DNA of 64,000 bases from NCBI GenBank assembly GCA_025934775.1, contig JAICWO010000003.1:275071-339070 (forward strand). Reading direction: 5' to 3'. Shown here piece after piece: positions 42,571 through 52,009 of the stretch (position 1 is its first letter; each line of letters opens with the position of its first letter). Both the position numbers and the translations under genes were made by a program. This stretch comes from Gemmatimonadaceae bacterium (GTDB lineage: Bacteria; Gemmatimonadota; Gemmatimonadetes; Gemmatimonadales; Gemmatimonadaceae). The notes beneath the pieces are model-generated. The model was not told the DNA's origin. It searched no databases and worked only from the letters and a program-made list of their open reading frames with translations.

Positions 42571-44091
42571 TCAGGGCTTGATTCGGCCACCACTGCCATT
42601 GCTGCCGCTGCTGGATGACGACGGCGGCGGCGACGATGCCGCGGGCGCCGGATGCGACGCGCCCGCGCTGCGCTCACCGCCCGACGATGACGACGGCGGA
42701 TTGTAGCGCGCGCCGCCTGTGTAACCGTGCGACGACGGGCTCGAATATCCGCGCGGGCCGCTCGACGGATTGAAGCCGGAGCGCGTGACCGGCGGATTCG
42801 ACGTGGGCGTCATGCCCTGACGCATCGTGCCGTCGTTGCCCGTTGCGACCGCGTGCGTGCGCGTCCGTCCGGTGCTGCTCCCGGACCAGCCTTCATGCGC
42901 GTCGTTCGCGTGCCGCTGCACCATCTGATCGATGCTCGGCCGCGACGGGAACGAGCCGGCCGGGTTGGTGTGCGCCTCGACGCCAGGCCGGCGACGCGGC
43001 TGCGTGCTCGAGCCGTCATCCGTGATCAAGCCGCGGAGGCGATACTCGGTGGAGAAGTGCGTTCCGTTCCCCACGTCCGAGCCGGGCTGCGGCGTGATCG
43101 GCATGCGGCCGCCAGGCTTGTGCGGCTCGGGCCGCGTGTGAGGATAGTTCGGGTTGAATGCCCGCGGCTGCGCCGGATTCGACGGACGGACCGGAGCGGG
43201 CAGCGGATTCTGCGCGACGCGCACCGTCGGGATTCCATAGTAGCCGCCGAACGGCGAATAGCAGTCGCTGTAGCCCTCGAGCTGGTCGAGATAGTACGGC
43301 GAGCTCGCGTAGTAGCTGATGGGCCGAATGTTGTCGCTGTACCCGAAGCCGAAGCTCGAGCCAATCCCGCACGACGCGAGTCCGTATGCGGAATTGAAGA
43401 AGCTCGCTCCGTTGTACGTCGCGAGCGTGTTGAAGTAGCTCGCGAATTTCACGGTGTACGCTTCAGGCTGATCACCCACGAGGAGCGAGGCCAGCTCGTG
43501 CACCGCCGGGCGCGGGTCGCGCATGTACTCCTCGTCCGTCAGCTCGAACGTATCCCACCTGCCCTCGTCCGAGAACTGCTCGACGTGCATCGGGCGCCAG
43601 GACGCGATCACGAACAAGTAGCCGAGGCCACCGTCGTACGAGTCGTGCTCCGCGGCCGTGTTGTAGTTGTAGAGCCCCACGTTGCGAAGCCGGTACGAGT
43701 ACTCGTCGGCATACCCAGCGAAGAACTGCGCGGTCTGATACGAGTGGCCGCCTTGCACGAACCCGTCGTCATGCGGGTTCGTCGGGAACACGATGCGCAG
43801 CACGCCGTCCGGCCCGATCTGGCCGATCACGACGTACGCGTCATCGTTCGATTGGAAGAACGCGCGCACGCGTCTCGCGCCGGTGTACGATTCCATGTCG
43901 GCGCGAATGCGAACCCCTGGTCCTTCGCGATCCGCGATCGACTGCGCCGCGACGGAGTCGCGCTGCTGGCGACTCATCGAGTCGTATGCACGACTCGGCG
44001 TCATCTCGTAGGGGCTCGGGGCGGGGAGCGCACACGCGCCCGCCAACGACAGAACTCCAATCGCCGAAGCAACCACGCTGCTGCGTCTCAT
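42571..44091 (-). CDS. Lipoprotein with DUF4384-like domain and long Pro/Ser-rich tail
   Basis: 506 residues from ATG 44091 with GGAGA ten bases before it. Signal and lipobox 'GVLSLAGACALP'. Residues about 50-130 look like a DUF4384-type beta-sandwich: 'VRAFFQSNDDAYVVIGQIGP' then 'GVLRIVFPTNPHDDGFV', as in proteins that describe themselves as surface or kinase-associated. A Tyr/Phe-rich middle part follows, and from about 320 to the end a low-complexity tail of Pro, Ser, Gly and Arg. A good terminator lies after the stop. Exact role unknown. Confidence 0.65.
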   Translation of the reverse strand: MRRSSVVASAIGVLSLAGACALPAPSPYEMTPSRAYDSMSRQQRDSVAAQSIADREGPGVRIRADMESYTGARRVRAFFQSNDDAYVVIGQIGPDGVLRIVFPTNPHDDGFVQGGHSYQTAQFFAGYADEYSYRLRNVGLYNYNTAAEHDSYDGGLGYLFVIASWRPMHVEQFSDEGRWDTFELTDEEYMRDPRPAVHELASLLVGDQPEAYTVKFASYFNTLATYNGASFFNSAYGLASCGIGSSFGFGYSDNIRPISYYASSPYYLDQLEGYSDCYSPFGGYYGIPTVRVAQNPLPAPVRPSNPAQPRAFNPNYPHTRPEPHKPGGRMPITPQPGSDVGNGTHFSTEYRLRGLITDDGSSTQPRRRPGVEAHTNPAGSFPSRPSIDQMVQRHANDAHEGWSGSSTGRTRTHAVATGNDGTMRQGMTPTSNPPVTRSGFNPSSGPRGYSSPSSHGYTGGARYNPPSSSSGGERSAGASHPAPAASSPPPSSSSSGSNGSGGRIKP

Positions 44092-44116
44092 GCCGCACGT
44101 CTCCGTGGGAGTCTGA

Positions 44117-44144
44117 TGTATACAATTAAGCATACACCGTTCCA
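44117..44144 (-). promoter_or_regulatory. Candidate promoter of the DUF4384-like lipoprotein gene
   Basis: Read on the minus strand: TGGAAC (44139-44144), a 16-base spacer, then TATACA (44117-44122), 26 bases before the ATG. It falls in the one AT-rich patch of the 228-base divergent gap. No comparable pair was found for the plus-strand DUF58 gene. Confidence 0.3.
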
Positions 44145-44319
44145 CGCGCAAGAGGAAATTTGTGGCGCCGGGGTTGACCCCGGCTTCTCGTAAGCTAACG
44201 GCAGGACCCGCGCCTGTCCCTACCAGATCAACGCGGGCCGCCGCCGCTTCGTTCATTCCACCGACACTTTCCCGCGGGCCCCCACCTGCCGAGCCGCCTC
44301 GATTAGCTTTCGCCCCTCA

Positions 44320-45267
44320 ATGGAGAGCACGCGCGCCCTCCGCGCTGACCTCTTCGACCCTGCCAGCCTCGCGGCGCTCGGCCGAATCGAGATCATCGCA
44401 CGTTGGATTGTCGACGGCTTCATGACCGGCCTGCACCGATCACCCCGCAAGGGATTCTCGGTGGAGTTCGCCGAGTATCGCCCATACCTGCCGGGAGACG
44501 ACCTCCGCTACATCGATTGGAAGATCGCCGCGCGCTCCGACCGATGGGTCGTGCGGCAGTACGAGGAGGAAACCAACCTCCGCGCGAGCATCGTGCTCGA
44601 TGTGAGCCGATCGATGGACTGGAGCGGTGCGGCGCTCCGCACGGCAGGCGCGAGCGCCGGCGAGGCCGCCGCGCGGCTCACGAAGCTCGCCTACGCCGAG
44701 CGTCTCGCCGCGGCGCTCGCCCTCCTGCTGCTCCGCCAGCGCGACGCCGTGGGCCTCGTCCGCTTCGACGAACGCATTCGCACCGCGGTCGCGCCGCGCG
44801 CGCGCACGGGGCAGTGGCGGCGCATCGTCTCCTCGCTCGAGGAGCCGGGCGCCGGGCGCGCGTCGAGCGCCGGGATCGCGCTGCAGCAGGCGGCGCGGCT
44901 GATCAACCGCCGCGGCATGGTCGTGCTCATTTCAGATTTGCTCATGGAGATGGACGAGGTCGAATCGGCGATGCGCGGCCTCCGTGCGGTGGGCCACGAC
45001 GTCACCGTCCTCCACGTCATGGACCCGGCCGAGCGCGACTTGCCGTCGAGCGGCGAAGCGGTCTTCGTCGATCCGGAAAGCGAGCTGACGGTGCCGGCCA
45101 GCGTCGCCGACGTGCGGGTGGCCTACCGAAACACGGTCGACGAGGTGATCGGCGAGTGGCGCTCGATGCTCGGATCGCTCGGCATCGCCTACGAGGTGAT
45201 CGGGACGGACGCGCCGTTCGGCGTCCCGCTCCGCCGAGCGTTCGCGGCGCGCCAACAGCTCCCGTAG
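44320..45267 (+). CDS. DUF58-domain protein
   Basis: 315 residues. 'RSPRKGFSVEFAEYRPYLPG', 'DDLRYIDWKIAARSDRWVVR' and 'QYEEETNLRASIVLDVSRSM' are the DUF58 core leading into a vWA-like fold ('VLDVSRSMDW' is close to the D-x-S-x-S metal site). Normally encoded with a MoxR ATPase and BatA-type proteins in a unit involved in protein-complex maturation or stress. Here only the BatA-type gene follows, 9 bases downstream. There is no MoxR gene in the window. Confidence 0.9.
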   Translation: MESTRALRADLFDPASLAALGRIEIIARWIVDGFMTGLHRSPRKGFSVEFAEYRPYLPGDDLRYIDWKIAARSDRWVVRQYEEETNLRASIVLDVSRSMDWSGAALRTAGASAGEAAARLTKLAYAERLAAALALLLLRQRDAVGLVRFDERIRTAVAPRARTGQWRRIVSSLEEPGAGRASSAGIALQQAARLINRRGMVVLISDLLMEMDEVESAMRGLRAVGHDVTVLHVMDPAERDLPSSGEAVFVDPESELTVPASVADVRVAYRNTVDEVIGEWRSMLGSLGIAYEVIGTDAPFGVPLRRAFAARQQLP

Positions 45268-45276
45268 CGCGCCTCG

Positions 45277-47079
45277 ATGACGTTCCTCTCGCCGTTCTAC
45301 CTGCTGCTCGCCGGCGCGATCGCGGTGCCGCTGCTCATTCATCTGATGCGGCGCCGGATGGGCGCGCGGGTGGAATTTCCCGCCGCGCGCTATCTGGCGC
45401 GCGCCGAGCGGGAGCACAGCCGCACGCTGCGCATTAGAAATCTCTTATTGATGCTGCTCCGCGTGCTCGCGATCCTCGCCGTGGCGCTCGCGGCGGCGCG
45501 GCCGGTGGCACGCTGGGTGGGGTCGGGGCACGCGCCCACGGCGGTGGCGCTCGTGATCGACAACTCGCTGAGCTCGAGCGTCGTCGAGAACGGACGCCCG
45601 CTTCTGGACCAGTTCAAGTCGATGGCGCAAGGGCTGCTCGCGCAGGCCACGCCGGCCGATCGACTCTGGCTCGTGACGATCGATGGGAGCGTGCGCGGCG
45701 GCAGCGCGGCCGTGCTGCGCGACGAGATCGACCGCCTGCAGCCGATCGACGGGGCGGGCGATCCGGTGCTCGCGCTGTCGCGCGCCGCATCGATCATTCA
45801 GAGCGCCGGCTTGGACGCGCGCCAGGTCGCGCTGCTCACCGACGGGCAGCGCACCGAGTGGCAGCACGCGCCACAGCTCTCGAATACGCAGGTGCTCGTC
45901 TACGCGCCGTCGACCAAGCCGCCGGTCAATCGCGCGGTGATCGCGGCCGAGGCGCGTCCGGTGCGCTGGACGCCGCGGGGCGCAATCGCGGCGCGGTTTC
46001 TCGCGACGGACTCCACGACGTATCGCATCACGCTCGCCGGCCAGACGTTGTCCCGCGGGACCGCGGCGCCGAACGAGGAAGTGGTCGTGCACACGGCGCC
46101 CGCGGAGCGCGGTTGGGTCGACGGCACCGTGGAGCTCGAGCCCGACGAGCTGCCGGCCGACAACGTGCGGCATTTCGCCGCGTGGATCGGCGCCGCGCCC
46201 GGCGTGGCCGTGGCGCCGGGCGCCGGCGATTTCGCCAAGAACGCGGTCGACGTGCTGCGCGGCTCGGAGACAGTAGCAAACGGTAATGATATTTCCATCA
46301 TCACCGCCGATGATCTCGCCGGCCTGCCGGCGCTGATCACGGCACCGGCGGATCCCGTGCGGCTGGGCGCGGCGAATCGCGCGCTCGAGCGGGCCGGCAT
46401 TCCGTGGCGATTCGGCGAGCGGCGGAGCGGCGCGGCCGCCGTGCACGGCGCCGGCGTCGACGATGTGACCGTGACGATGCGCTACGACCTGGTCGCGCAG
46501 GCCGGCGCCGCCGCGGAGACGCTGGCGGTGGTCGGCCGGGACGCGTGGATCGTCGCCGGGCCGCGGTTCGTCCTCGTCGGGTCGCCGCTCACGCCGGACG
46601 CCTCGGATTTTCCCGTGCGGGCGGCGTTCGTCCCCTGGCTCGGCGGCGTGCTGACGGAGCGGCTGGTCGGAGAGCCGGGGCAGGCGCTCGATACGACGCC
46701 GGGCGTGCGTCTCCCGCGGCCGCGCTGGGCGGACGCGATCGAGACGGCCGACGGCCAGCGCACGCCGCTCGGCGAAACGCTCGACGCGCCGACTCGCGCG
46801 GGCACCTATTTTCTCACGCGCGGCGACCGGCGGGTCGGCGCGCTCGTCGTGAATGCTCCGCCCGAGGAGTCGGCGCTCGATCGATACACCGCCGACGAGC
46901 TCCGCGCGCGCCTGCGCGCGGAGCGTACCGTGTCCGCGCCGAACGCGGCGGCGTGGGCCTCCCTCGCGTTTCGCGCCGCGGCGCGACGGCCGCTGGTCGG
47001 ACCCGCGCTGGCGCTCGCTCTTCTCCTCATCGTGATCGAAGCACTCGTGATTGGCGCGCGCGCACGCCGGGCCGCCTGA
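45277..47079 (+). CDS. BatA-type membrane protein with von Willebrand A-like domain
   Basis: 600 residues. N-terminal BatA domain: 'FLSPFYLLLAGAIAVPLLIH' and 'LLLMLLRVLAILAVALAAAR', two helices. Then a vWA-like module begins 'ALVIDNSLSSSV', where the D-x-S-x-S metal site reads D-N-S-L-S. The large middle part is probably periplasmic. A last helix is 'GPALALALLLIVIEALVIGA'. It pairs with the DUF58 protein. Its TGA overlaps the mfd ATG (TGATG), which is unusual for mfd. Confidence 0.85.
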   Translation: MTFLSPFYLLLAGAIAVPLLIHLMRRRMGARVEFPAARYLARAEREHSRTLRIRNLLLMLLRVLAILAVALAAARPVARWVGSGHAPTAVALVIDNSLSSSVVENGRPLLDQFKSMAQGLLAQATPADRLWLVTIDGSVRGGSAAVLRDEIDRLQPIDGAGDPVLALSRAASIIQSAGLDARQVALLTDGQRTEWQHAPQLSNTQVLVYAPSTKPPVNRAVIAAEARPVRWTPRGAIAARFLATDSTTYRITLAGQTLSRGTAAPNEEVVVHTAPAERGWVDGTVELEPDELPADNVRHFAAWIGAAPGVAVAPGAGDFAKNAVDVLRGSETVANGNDISIITADDLAGLPALITAPADPVRLGAANRALERAGIPWRFGERRSGAAAVHGAGVDDVTVTMRYDLVAQAGAAAETLAVVGRDAWIVAGPRFVLVGSPLTPDASDFPVRAAFVPWLGGVLTERLVGEPGQALDTTPGVRLPRPRWADAIETADGQRTPLGETLDAPTRAGTYFLTRGDRRVGALVVNAPPEESALDRYTADELRARLRAERTVSAPNAAAWASLAFRAAARRPLVGPALALALLLIVIEALVIGARARRAA

Positions 47080-50000
47080 TGGCGCTCGACGGCCTGCTCG
47101 ACGCGCTCGAACGCCTGCCGGCGTTTCAGAGAGTTGTAAATACAATTCCCTCACCGAGCCAGCGGCTGGTGGTCGGCGGTCTTCCCGGATCGGCCGACGC
47201 GGTGCTCCTCGCCGCGCTGGCGCGCCGGCTCCCGACGCGCTTCTTCGTCGTCGCGAGCGATGGGCTCGCCGAAGCCGAGCGCTGGCTCGCCGATCTGCAG
47301 ACGCTGTTCGGCGACGCGCCGCTCGCGCTGTATCCGCCGCGCGAGGGATTCGGCGAAGCCGAACCGCACATGGAGATCGCCGGCGAGCGCGTGGAGACGC
47401 TCGAGCGGTTGACGCGCGGGGATCTGCGCATTCTGCTCACCACCGCGCGCGCCCTGATGGAGCGCACGGGGATGCCGCGCGCGCTGCACGATCTGCGTGT
47501 CGAGCTGCGGAAGGGCGGCACGCATCGGTTGCGCGAGCTCGCCGACCATCTCGAGTCGATCGGGTTCGAGCGCGTGCCGATGGTGGAGGACGTGGCGGAG
47601 TTCAGCATTCGCGGCGGCATCGTCGACGTGTACTCGTTCGGCATGGCGGAGCCGGTGCGCGCCGAGTTCTGGGGCGACGAGATCGTGGATCTCCGGCACT
47701 TCGATCTGGTGACGCAGCGCTCGAGCCGCGCGGTGGAGATGGCGCTCGTGCTCCCGGTGGACGGGCACGTGCGCGAGGATGCGGGCCCGTCGGACCGCGG
47801 CACGGTGATGTCGCTCTTTCCGCCCGACACGGTGCTGATGGTGCCGCACGGCTCGCATCTCGAGCCGGAGCTCGAGCGCACGTGGACGGACGCGCAGCAT
47901 CACATCGAGCTCGCGCGGCGCCGCGGCGAAGACGTGGTGCATCGCGAGGAGCTGTTCGATCCGCCGGAGGCCGCGTGGCGCTCGCTCCGCGCGTTCGGGA
48001 CGATCGCCGCCGCGGAGCCGACGGACGATGCGACGCCCGACGTCACGTTCCCCTTGCGCGCCCCGGAAGCGATAGACCGTGACATCAAACATCTCAAACG
48101 CCTGGTCCGCGACGGCACGCCGACGCTGATCCTGTGCGACAACGAAGGCCAGTGCGAGCGGCTCGACGAGCTCTTGAGCGACGAGTACACCGGCCCCTCG
48201 CCGGCCGCGTTGTCGATTGGGGTGCTGGATGGCGGATTCGTGATTCCGGGCCTCCGCGTCCTCACCGATCACGAGATCTTCCGCCGCGAGCGGCGGATTC
48301 GGCGGGCGCGGCGGTACATCACGACGACGGCGCTCGACACGATGTCGCTCAAGCCGGGCGACTACGTCGTGCACCTGGAGCAGGGCGTCGGGATCTACCG
48401 GGGGATCGAGACGATCTTCGTCGGGCAGAGCACGATCGAGGTCGCGGTCGTGGAGTACGAGGGCGGCGATCGTTTAAACGTTCCTCTTTATAGAATCGAT
48501 CAGCTCGAGCGGTATCGCTCGGCGGACGAGGTCTCGGAGGATTCGCCGCCGCCGCGCCTGCACAAGCTCGGCGGCAAGCGGTGGGCGCAGCAGCGCGAGA
48601 AGACGCGCGCCGCGATTCAGGAGATGACGGTCGAGCTGCTCGATCTCTACGCCCGGCGCAAGATCGCGACGCGGCCGGCGCACGTGCCGGACACGCCCTG
48701 GCAGCGGCAGCTCGAGTCGGCGTTCCTCTTCGAGGACACGCCCGACCAGCGCAAGGCGACCACCGAAGTGAAGGCGGACATGGAGAGCACGCGGCCGATG
48801 GACCGGCTGCTCGTGGGCGACGTGGGCTACGGCAAGACCGAGATCGCCGTGCGCGCGGCGTTCAAGGCGGTGCAATCGGGCCGCCAAGTGGCGGTGCTCG
48901 TGCCGACGACCATTCTCGCCGATCAGCACCAGCGCACGTTCAGCGAGCGGCTCGCCGATTTCCCGATCAAGATCGCGGCGCTGAGCCGCTTCCAGTCGGC
49001 CAAGGAGCAGACGGCGGTGCTCGCCGAGCTCAAAGCGAAGACCGTCGACATCGTAATTGGTACCCATCGGTTACTAAGTCCCGACGTCGAGTTCTCCGAG
49101 CTCGGGCTGATCATCGTCGACGAGGAGCATCGCTTTGGCGTGAAGCACAAGGAGCGGCTCAAGCACCTCAAGCTGCAGACGGACGTGCTCACGCTCACCG
49201 CCACGCCGATCCCGCGCACGCTGCATCTCTCGCTCGCGGGGCTCCGCGACATGACGCTGATGCAGACGCCGCCGCGCGACCGCTCGCCGGTGCTCACGTA
49301 CGTCGAGCCGTGGGACGACGGATTGATCGACGAAGGGATCTCGCGCGAGCTCGACCGCGGCGGGCAGGTGTTCTTCGTCCACAACCGGATCGAGACCATT
49401 CAGGCGATCGCGGACCACATCGCGCGCATCGTGCCGCGCGCGCGCATCGCGGTGGCGCACGGACAGATGCGCGAGAAGGAGCTCGAGGAGTGCATGCACG
49501 CGTTCGTGAGCGGCGCGATCGACGTGCTCGTCTCGACGATGATCGTCGAGTCGGGGCTCGACGTGCCCAACGCGAACACGATGTTCGTGAACCGCGCGGA
49601 CAACTTCGGCCTGGCGCAGCTCTATCAGCTTCGAGGGCGCGTGGGCCGCTCGCACCGCCGGGCGTACTGCTACCTGCTCGTGCCGGACTCGGTGGATCCG
49701 GACGCCGAGCGCCGGCTGCAAGTGCTCGAGCACCACACGGAGCTCGGGGCCGGATATCGGATCGCGCTCAAGGATCTGGAGCTGCGCGGCGCGGGCAATC
49801 TGCTCGGCGCCGAGCAGTCGGGTTTCGTCCACGCGGTGGGCTTCGACATGTATCTGCGCATGCTCGAAGAGACCGTGCGCCGGCTGATGTCGGGCGACAG
49901 CGCACCGAAGCTCGTGCCGTCGGACGTGACGATCGACATTCCGAACTACCTGCCGGACGACTACGTCGTCTCGCAGGACGCGAAGATCGACGTGTACAAG

Positions 50001-50351
50001 CGGTTGGCGAGAATGGCCGAGCCGCGGGAGATCGAAGCGATGCGCCAGGAGCTGCGCGACCGGTTCGGCCCGCTGCCGGCGCCGGCCGACGCGATGCTGG
50101 CGCTCGCCCAACTGCGGATCATCGGCGGCGCGTTGGGGATAGAAGGGATCCTGGTGCGTGGCAACGAGGCGCGTATTACCTTTCGAGATTCTGCGGTTCC
50201 CCGAGTCAAGGGGCTCTCCGCGGCGTTTCACGACGTGCAATTCCAGGCGGAGGTCCGCCGCGCCGTTCCGCTGTCTCTGAAACTCACGCGCCTGGGCGGT
50301 GCCCCCATGCTCGACGGACTCGTCCGCGCTCTGCGCGGCCTCGTCGCGTGA
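47079..50351 (+). CDS. mfd: Transcription-repair coupling factor Mfd
   Basis: 1090 residues. Domain order is normal: UvrB-homology region ('YPPREGFGEAEPHMEIAGER', 'FSIRGGIVDVY'), RNA polymerase-interacting domain ('LKPGDYVVHLEQGVGIYRGI'), RecG-like helicase (Walker A 'LVGDVGYGKTEIA', D-E-E-H box 'IIVDEEHRFG', 'TLTATPIPRTLHLSLAGLRD', 'VGRSHRRAYCYLL') and the TRCF C-terminus. It removes stalled RNA polymerase and recruits UvrA. A four-base-like coupling to the BatA-type gene is seen, and two chaperone genes follow, as in many mfd-surA regions. Confidence 0.97.
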   Translation: MALDGLLDALERLPAFQRVVNTIPSPSQRLVVGGLPGSADAVLLAALARRLPTRFFVVASDGLAEAERWLADLQTLFGDAPLALYPPREGFGEAEPHMEIAGERVETLERLTRGDLRILLTTARALMERTGMPRALHDLRVELRKGGTHRLRELADHLESIGFERVPMVEDVAEFSIRGGIVDVYSFGMAEPVRAEFWGDEIVDLRHFDLVTQRSSRAVEMALVLPVDGHVREDAGPSDRGTVMSLFPPDTVLMVPHGSHLEPELERTWTDAQHHIELARRRGEDVVHREELFDPPEAAWRSLRAFGTIAAAEPTDDATPDVTFPLRAPEAIDRDIKHLKRLVRDGTPTLILCDNEGQCERLDELLSDEYTGPSPAALSIGVLDGGFVIPGLRVLTDHEIFRRERRIRRARRYITTTALDTMSLKPGDYVVHLEQGVGIYRGIETIFVGQSTIEVAVVEYEGGDRLNVPLYRIDQLERYRSADEVSEDSPPPRLHKLGGKRWAQQREKTRAAIQEMTVELLDLYARRKIATRPAHVPDTPWQRQLESAFLFEDTPDQRKATTEVKADMESTRPMDRLLVGDVGYGKTEIAVRAAFKAVQSGRQVAVLVPTTILADQHQRTFSERLADFPIKIAALSRFQSAKEQTAVLAELKAKTVDIVIGTHRLLSPDVEFSELGLIIVDEEHRFGVKHKERLKHLKLQTDVLTLTATPIPRTLHLSLAGLRDMTLMQTPPRDRSPVLTYVEPWDDGLIDEGISRELDRGGQVFFVHNRIETIQAIADHIARIVPRARIAVAHGQMREKELEECMHAFVSGAIDVLVSTMIVESGLDVPNANTMFVNRADNFGLAQLYQLRGRVGRSHRRAYCYLLVPDSVDPDAERRLQVLEHHTELGAGYRIALKDLELRGAGNLLGAEQSGFVHAVGFDMYLRMLEETVRRLMSGDSAPKLVPSDVTIDIPNYLPDDYVVSQDAKIDVYKRLARMAEPREIEAMRQELRDRFGPLPAPADAMLALAQLRIIGGALGIEGILVRGNEARITFRDSAVPRVKGLSAAFHDVQFQAEVRRAVPLSLKLTRLGGAPMLDGLVRALRGLVA

Positions 50352-50422
50352 TCGATATCGGGCTCCGTCGTCCTTCCGTGGCAACTCTCCACTCTTCAAT
50401 CTCTACCCTCCGGTCTTTCTTC

Positions 50423-51949
50423 ATGCGCTCTCGCACGCTCATCTCTCTCGCGGCCGCCTGCACGGTGCTCACGGCTTGTGAGGGACTCAAGGAGGCTCTC
50501 ACCGCGCACGTCGACGTCGTGGCGCGCGCCGGCAACCAGGAGCTCTCCGTCACCCGCCTCGGCGACCTCCTCGGCAATGCCAAGATCCCGGTGCCGGTGA
50601 CCCGCGACAACGCGGCGATCATCGCGGACATCTGGACGGGCTACGAGCAGATCGCGTATGCGGCCGCGCACGGCGATTCGCTGAACGACAAGAAGGCGAT
50701 CGACCAGGCGCTCGCGCCGCTGATCAACGCGCAGAAGCTGAACATCTACATGGACTCGGTCCAGAAGACGTTCAAGGTCGATTCCGGCAGCGAGGCCGCG
50801 TACAACCAGGCCGCCGGCGGCTTGGTCGCGGCGCGGCACATTCTGATCGGCTACAAGAACCCGGCGGTGCCCCCGACGCAGGCGGAGAAGGACTCGCTGC
50901 GCAAGAAGGCGCAGCAGGTGCGCGCGCAGGTGACGGCGCAGAACTTCGCGGACATGGTGACCAAGTTCAGCACGGATCCCACCGCGAAGCAGAACAAGGG
51001 CAACCTCGGCGTGTTCGGCAAAGGCACGATGATCTCGGCGTTCTACGACGCGGCGCGGGCGCTCAAGCCCGGCGAGATCTCGCAGCCGATCGAGACGCAG
51101 TACGGCTTCCATATCATCCAGCGCCTGCCGTACGCGGATGCGCAGAAGGACTTCGCGTCGCAGTACGCGCAGACGTCCGGCCGCGTGGCGGACAGCAGCT
51201 TCATGGCGCAGGTCGAGTCGGGCGCGAACGTCCAGGTGAAAGACAACGCGCCCGCCGCGATGAAGGATGCGGTCAAGGATCAACCAAAGCATCGGACCGA
51301 CAACACCGTGCTCGCGACGTACAATGGCGGCGGCCTGACGGTTGCCGACTATCTGAACTGGCTCGAGACGTTCCCGCCGCAGCAGCAGGTCGCGCAGCGC
51401 ATTCCGACGGCGCCCGACTCGGTGCTCAAGCCGTTTGCGAAGCAGCTCGCGGTGCAGCAGGTGCTGCTCAAGCGCGCGAACGACGCGAAGGTGCAGGTGC
51501 CGGCGGAGCAGCAGGCGTCGCTCTATCAGAGCTTGAGCCAGCTCGTGCAGAATGTGTGGCAGAACCTCGGCGTCGATCCCAAGATGCTCGCGGACAGCGC
51601 CAAGAGCGTGCCCGAGAAGGAACGGCTCGCCGCGTCGCGCGTCGACAACTACCTCGATCGCATGATGGCAGGTCAGACGCAGCCGATGACGATCCCGACG
51701 CCGCTCAAGAAGCTGCTCGACTCGAAGTACGAGTCATCGGTCAACTCGGCGGGGATCGATCGCGCGGTCGACCGCGCGCAGAAGGTTCGCGCCGCGGCGG
51801 ACTCGGCGAAGTCCGCGAACCAGCCAAAGTCGCAGATCCCGATTCCAGGCATGCCGGGCACCGCAGGGCCGCCGAGTGGGGCGGCACCGCAGTCCGCGCA
51901 GCCGGCGCAGCCGGCACCGGCTCCAGCTCCCAAGCCGAAGAAGCCGTAA
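50423..51949 (+). CDS. Parvulin-type peptidyl-prolyl isomerase lipoprotein
   Basis: 508 residues. The signal 'MRSRTLISLAAACTVLTAC' ends in a lipobox. The parvulin domain (about 125-245) has 'AARHILIGYKNPAVPPTQAE', 'FADMVTKFSTDPTAKQNKG', 'LGVFGKGTMISAFYDAARAL' and 'IETQYGFHIIQRL'. A second helical half follows, then a Pro/Ala/Gln-rich tail. Resembles PrsA/SurA-type periplasmic foldases. A CTCTCCACTC-rich segment lies just before it (50386-50415), similar to the right arm of the palindrome at 9321-9354. It follows mfd and precedes the SurA-like gene. Confidence 0.88.
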   Translation: MRSRTLISLAAACTVLTACEGLKEALTAHVDVVARAGNQELSVTRLGDLLGNAKIPVPVTRDNAAIIADIWTGYEQIAYAAAHGDSLNDKKAIDQALAPLINAQKLNIYMDSVQKTFKVDSGSEAAYNQAAGGLVAARHILIGYKNPAVPPTQAEKDSLRKKAQQVRAQVTAQNFADMVTKFSTDPTAKQNKGNLGVFGKGTMISAFYDAARALKPGEISQPIETQYGFHIIQRLPYADAQKDFASQYAQTSGRVADSSFMAQVESGANVQVKDNAPAAMKDAVKDQPKHRTDNTVLATYNGGGLTVADYLNWLETFPPQQQVAQRIPTAPDSVLKPFAKQLAVQQVLLKRANDAKVQVPAEQQASLYQSLSQLVQNVWQNLGVDPKMLADSAKSVPEKERLAASRVDNYLDRMMAGQTQPMTIPTPLKKLLDSKYESSVNSAGIDRAVDRAQKVRAAADSAKSANQPKSQIPIPGMPGTAGPPSGAAPQSAQPAQPAPAPAPKPKKP

Positions 51950-51961
51950 CCTCGTGACATC

Positions 51962-51990
51962 GGCGGGCCAGGGATGAACCCTGGTCCGCC
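51962..51990 (+). terminator. Hairpin between the two foldase genes
   Basis: A 12-bp stem with one G-T pair (51962-51973 with 51979-51990) and ATGAA loop. It lies 19 bases before the next start and has no T run, so it may only weaken read-through or act in the leader. Both genes read the same way. Confidence 0.4.
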
Positions 51991-52009
51991 GTCGTGGGTA
52001 CTCCGTCGT

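Noticed and set aside
50381..50415. Pyrimidine-rich CTCTCCACTC stretch as another palindrome
   Set aside because: It resembles one arm of the element at 9284-9354, but no matching purine arm is found nearby, so it may be a relic or chance.
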